DNA of 22,201 bases from positions 1-22,201 of the forward strand of contig JALGWK010000037.1 of NCBI GenBank assembly GCA_025774205.1, in the 5' to 3' direction. This document shows, one piece after another, positions 21,364 to 22,201 of this stretch; positions within the stretch are counted from its first letter, which is position 1; every line of letters begins with the position of its first letter. The notes under the pieces were generated by a model that worked only from the letters and a program-made list of their open reading frames with translations, was not told the origin of the DNA and made no database searches. The translations under genes and the position numbers were made by a program. The stretch is from a bacterium. GTDB lineage: Bacteria > Blakebacterota > Blakebacteria > Blakebacterales > Blakebacteraceae.

Positions 21364-22201
21364 GTTCCTCCCGCCAGGAACCCTGCTCATCCTCGGAGCG
21401 CTCCTCTTCATAGTCCTGAAGGGGCGGGCGGCGACAGTCGCCCTCCTCGTGCTGCCCGTACTCAGCTTCCTCCACCTGCTTAGTTTTGACATGGGCTACC
21501 TGATGCAGTTCTCCCTCTTCGGGTACGAACTGACACCCATCAGGATCGACAAACTCAGCATGGTCTGGGGGGTCATCTTCCACGGCGCGGCCTTCCTCTG
21601 TGCCCTCTACTCCATCCATGTCAAAGACCGGGTCCAGCACATCTCGGGGCTCATGTACGTCGGATCGGCCATCGGGGCGATCTTCGCCGGCGACCTGATC
21701 ACCCTCTTCATCTACTGGGAACTCACCGCGGCCACCTCGGTCTTCCTGATCTGGGCCAGTGGGACCGAGCGAGCCTACAAGTCGGGGATGCGCTACCTGA
21801 TCATCCAGGTTCTCTCCGGAGTCCTCCTGCTGGCAGGGGTCATCATCCGGGTCTCGGACGGCCTGGGCCTAGACTTCAACCTCATCACCAACACCTTCGA
21901 CTGGAGCGACACCGGGAGTCTCCTGATCCTCATCTCCTTCGGGATCAAGGCCGCCTTCCCGCTGCTGCACATGTGGCTCGGGGATGCCTACCCCGAGGCT
22001 ACCGTGACGGGGACGCTCTTCCTGAGCATCTTCACTACCAAGCTGGCGATCTACGCCCTGGCGCGCGGATTCGCCGGCCTCGACATCCTGATCTGGATCG
22101 GTGCCATCATGGCGATGTTCCCGATCTTCTTCGCCGTGATCGAGAACGACCTGCGGCGGGTGCTGGCCTACAGCCTGAACAACCAGCTCGGCTTCATGGT
22201 A
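21356..22201 (+). CDS. Third MnhD/NuoM-like antiporter subunit, 3' end outside window
   Basis: An open frame from ATG 21356 runs off the right edge, at least 282 residues without a stop. It belongs to the proton_antipo_M family: Glu122 (LITLFIYWELTAATSVFLIW), Lys198 and His205 (FGIKAAFPLLHMWLGDAYPEA), Lys229 (FTTKLAIYALARGFAG), and VIENDLRRVLAYSLNNQLGFM at the end of the window. All ion-path residues seen in the intact first D subunit are kept. The ATG lies inside the end of the small membrane protein gene (ATGATTGA). It may be a true antiporter subunit or the start of a larger respiratory-type module beyond the window. Confidence 0.9.
   Translation, partial: MIEFLPPGTLLILGALLFIVLKGRAATVALLVLPVLSFLHLLSFDMGYLMQFSLFGYELTPIRIDKLSMVWGVIFHGAAFLCALYSIHVKDRVQHISGLMYVGSAIGAIFAGDLITLFIYWELTAATSVFLIWASGTERAYKSGMRYLIIQVLSGVLLLAGVIIRVSDGLGLDFNLITNTFDWSDTGSLLILISFGIKAAFPLLHMWLGDAYPEATVTGTLFLSIFTTKLAIYALARGFAGLDILIWIGAIMAMFPIFFAVIENDLRRVLAYSLNNQLGFMV

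Overview
The window is about 62% GC bacterial chromosome with short intergenic gaps. It carries no rRNA, tRNA, phage, transposase or CRISPR that I can see. The first part encodes exported proteins of a diderm (Gram-negative) cell: an outer-membrane beta-barrel, a lipoprotein, and a large M6 metalloprotease ending in the FlgD-like/type A sorting domain common in FCB-group bacteria and related candidate phyla. With a class II ribonucleotide reductase, glucosylglycerate-type osmolyte genes and an Mrp-type Na+/H+ antiporter, this suggests an uncultured FCB-like bacterium from a salty or partly anoxic habitat. The phylum is inference.

Layout. 1-2358 (minus): an outer-membrane barrel cut by the window edge, preceded by an exported coiled-coil protein. 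2659-6410 (minus): a secreted M6 protease translationally coupled to an FN3/TPR lipoprotein. 6494-8628 (plus): phosphatase and synthase of glucosyl- (or mannosyl-) glycerate. 8666-9646 (plus): an Rrf2/IscR-like regulator with Fe-S-type ligands and a stand-alone receiver protein, facing (9679-10884, minus) a kinase-like protein that lacks the usual phosphoacceptor histidine. 11028-13983 (plus): B12-dependent ribonucleotide reductase with NrdR-like half-sites in its promoter. 13982-14162: a small element with terminal inverted repeats. 14205-14879 (minus): a DtxR/MntR regulator with a DtxR-like operator over its own start. 14994-15494 (plus): an unrecognised winged-helix protein with an acidic tail. 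15721-22201 (plus, running off the end): a multi-subunit antiporter operon.

The antiporter operon runs MnhE-F-G-(DUF4040+MbhE)-B-C-D followed by a second D-type subunit, an 81-residue membrane protein and a third D-type subunit. Its subunit order matches the antiporter module of archaeal Mbh/Mbs complexes. Two genes in it are interrupted as written: mnhG has a frameshift near its start, and the second D-type subunit has lost about 90 bases, including a conserved lysine helix, apparently between short direct repeats. These are either real lesions or assembly errors. Read evidence would decide.

No single new system is proven. The best candidates for a second look are the antiporter operon with its lesions and extra subunits, the histidine-less kinase with its opposing receiver and redox regulator, the 181-base inverted-repeat element, and the control region of the ribonucleotide reductase.
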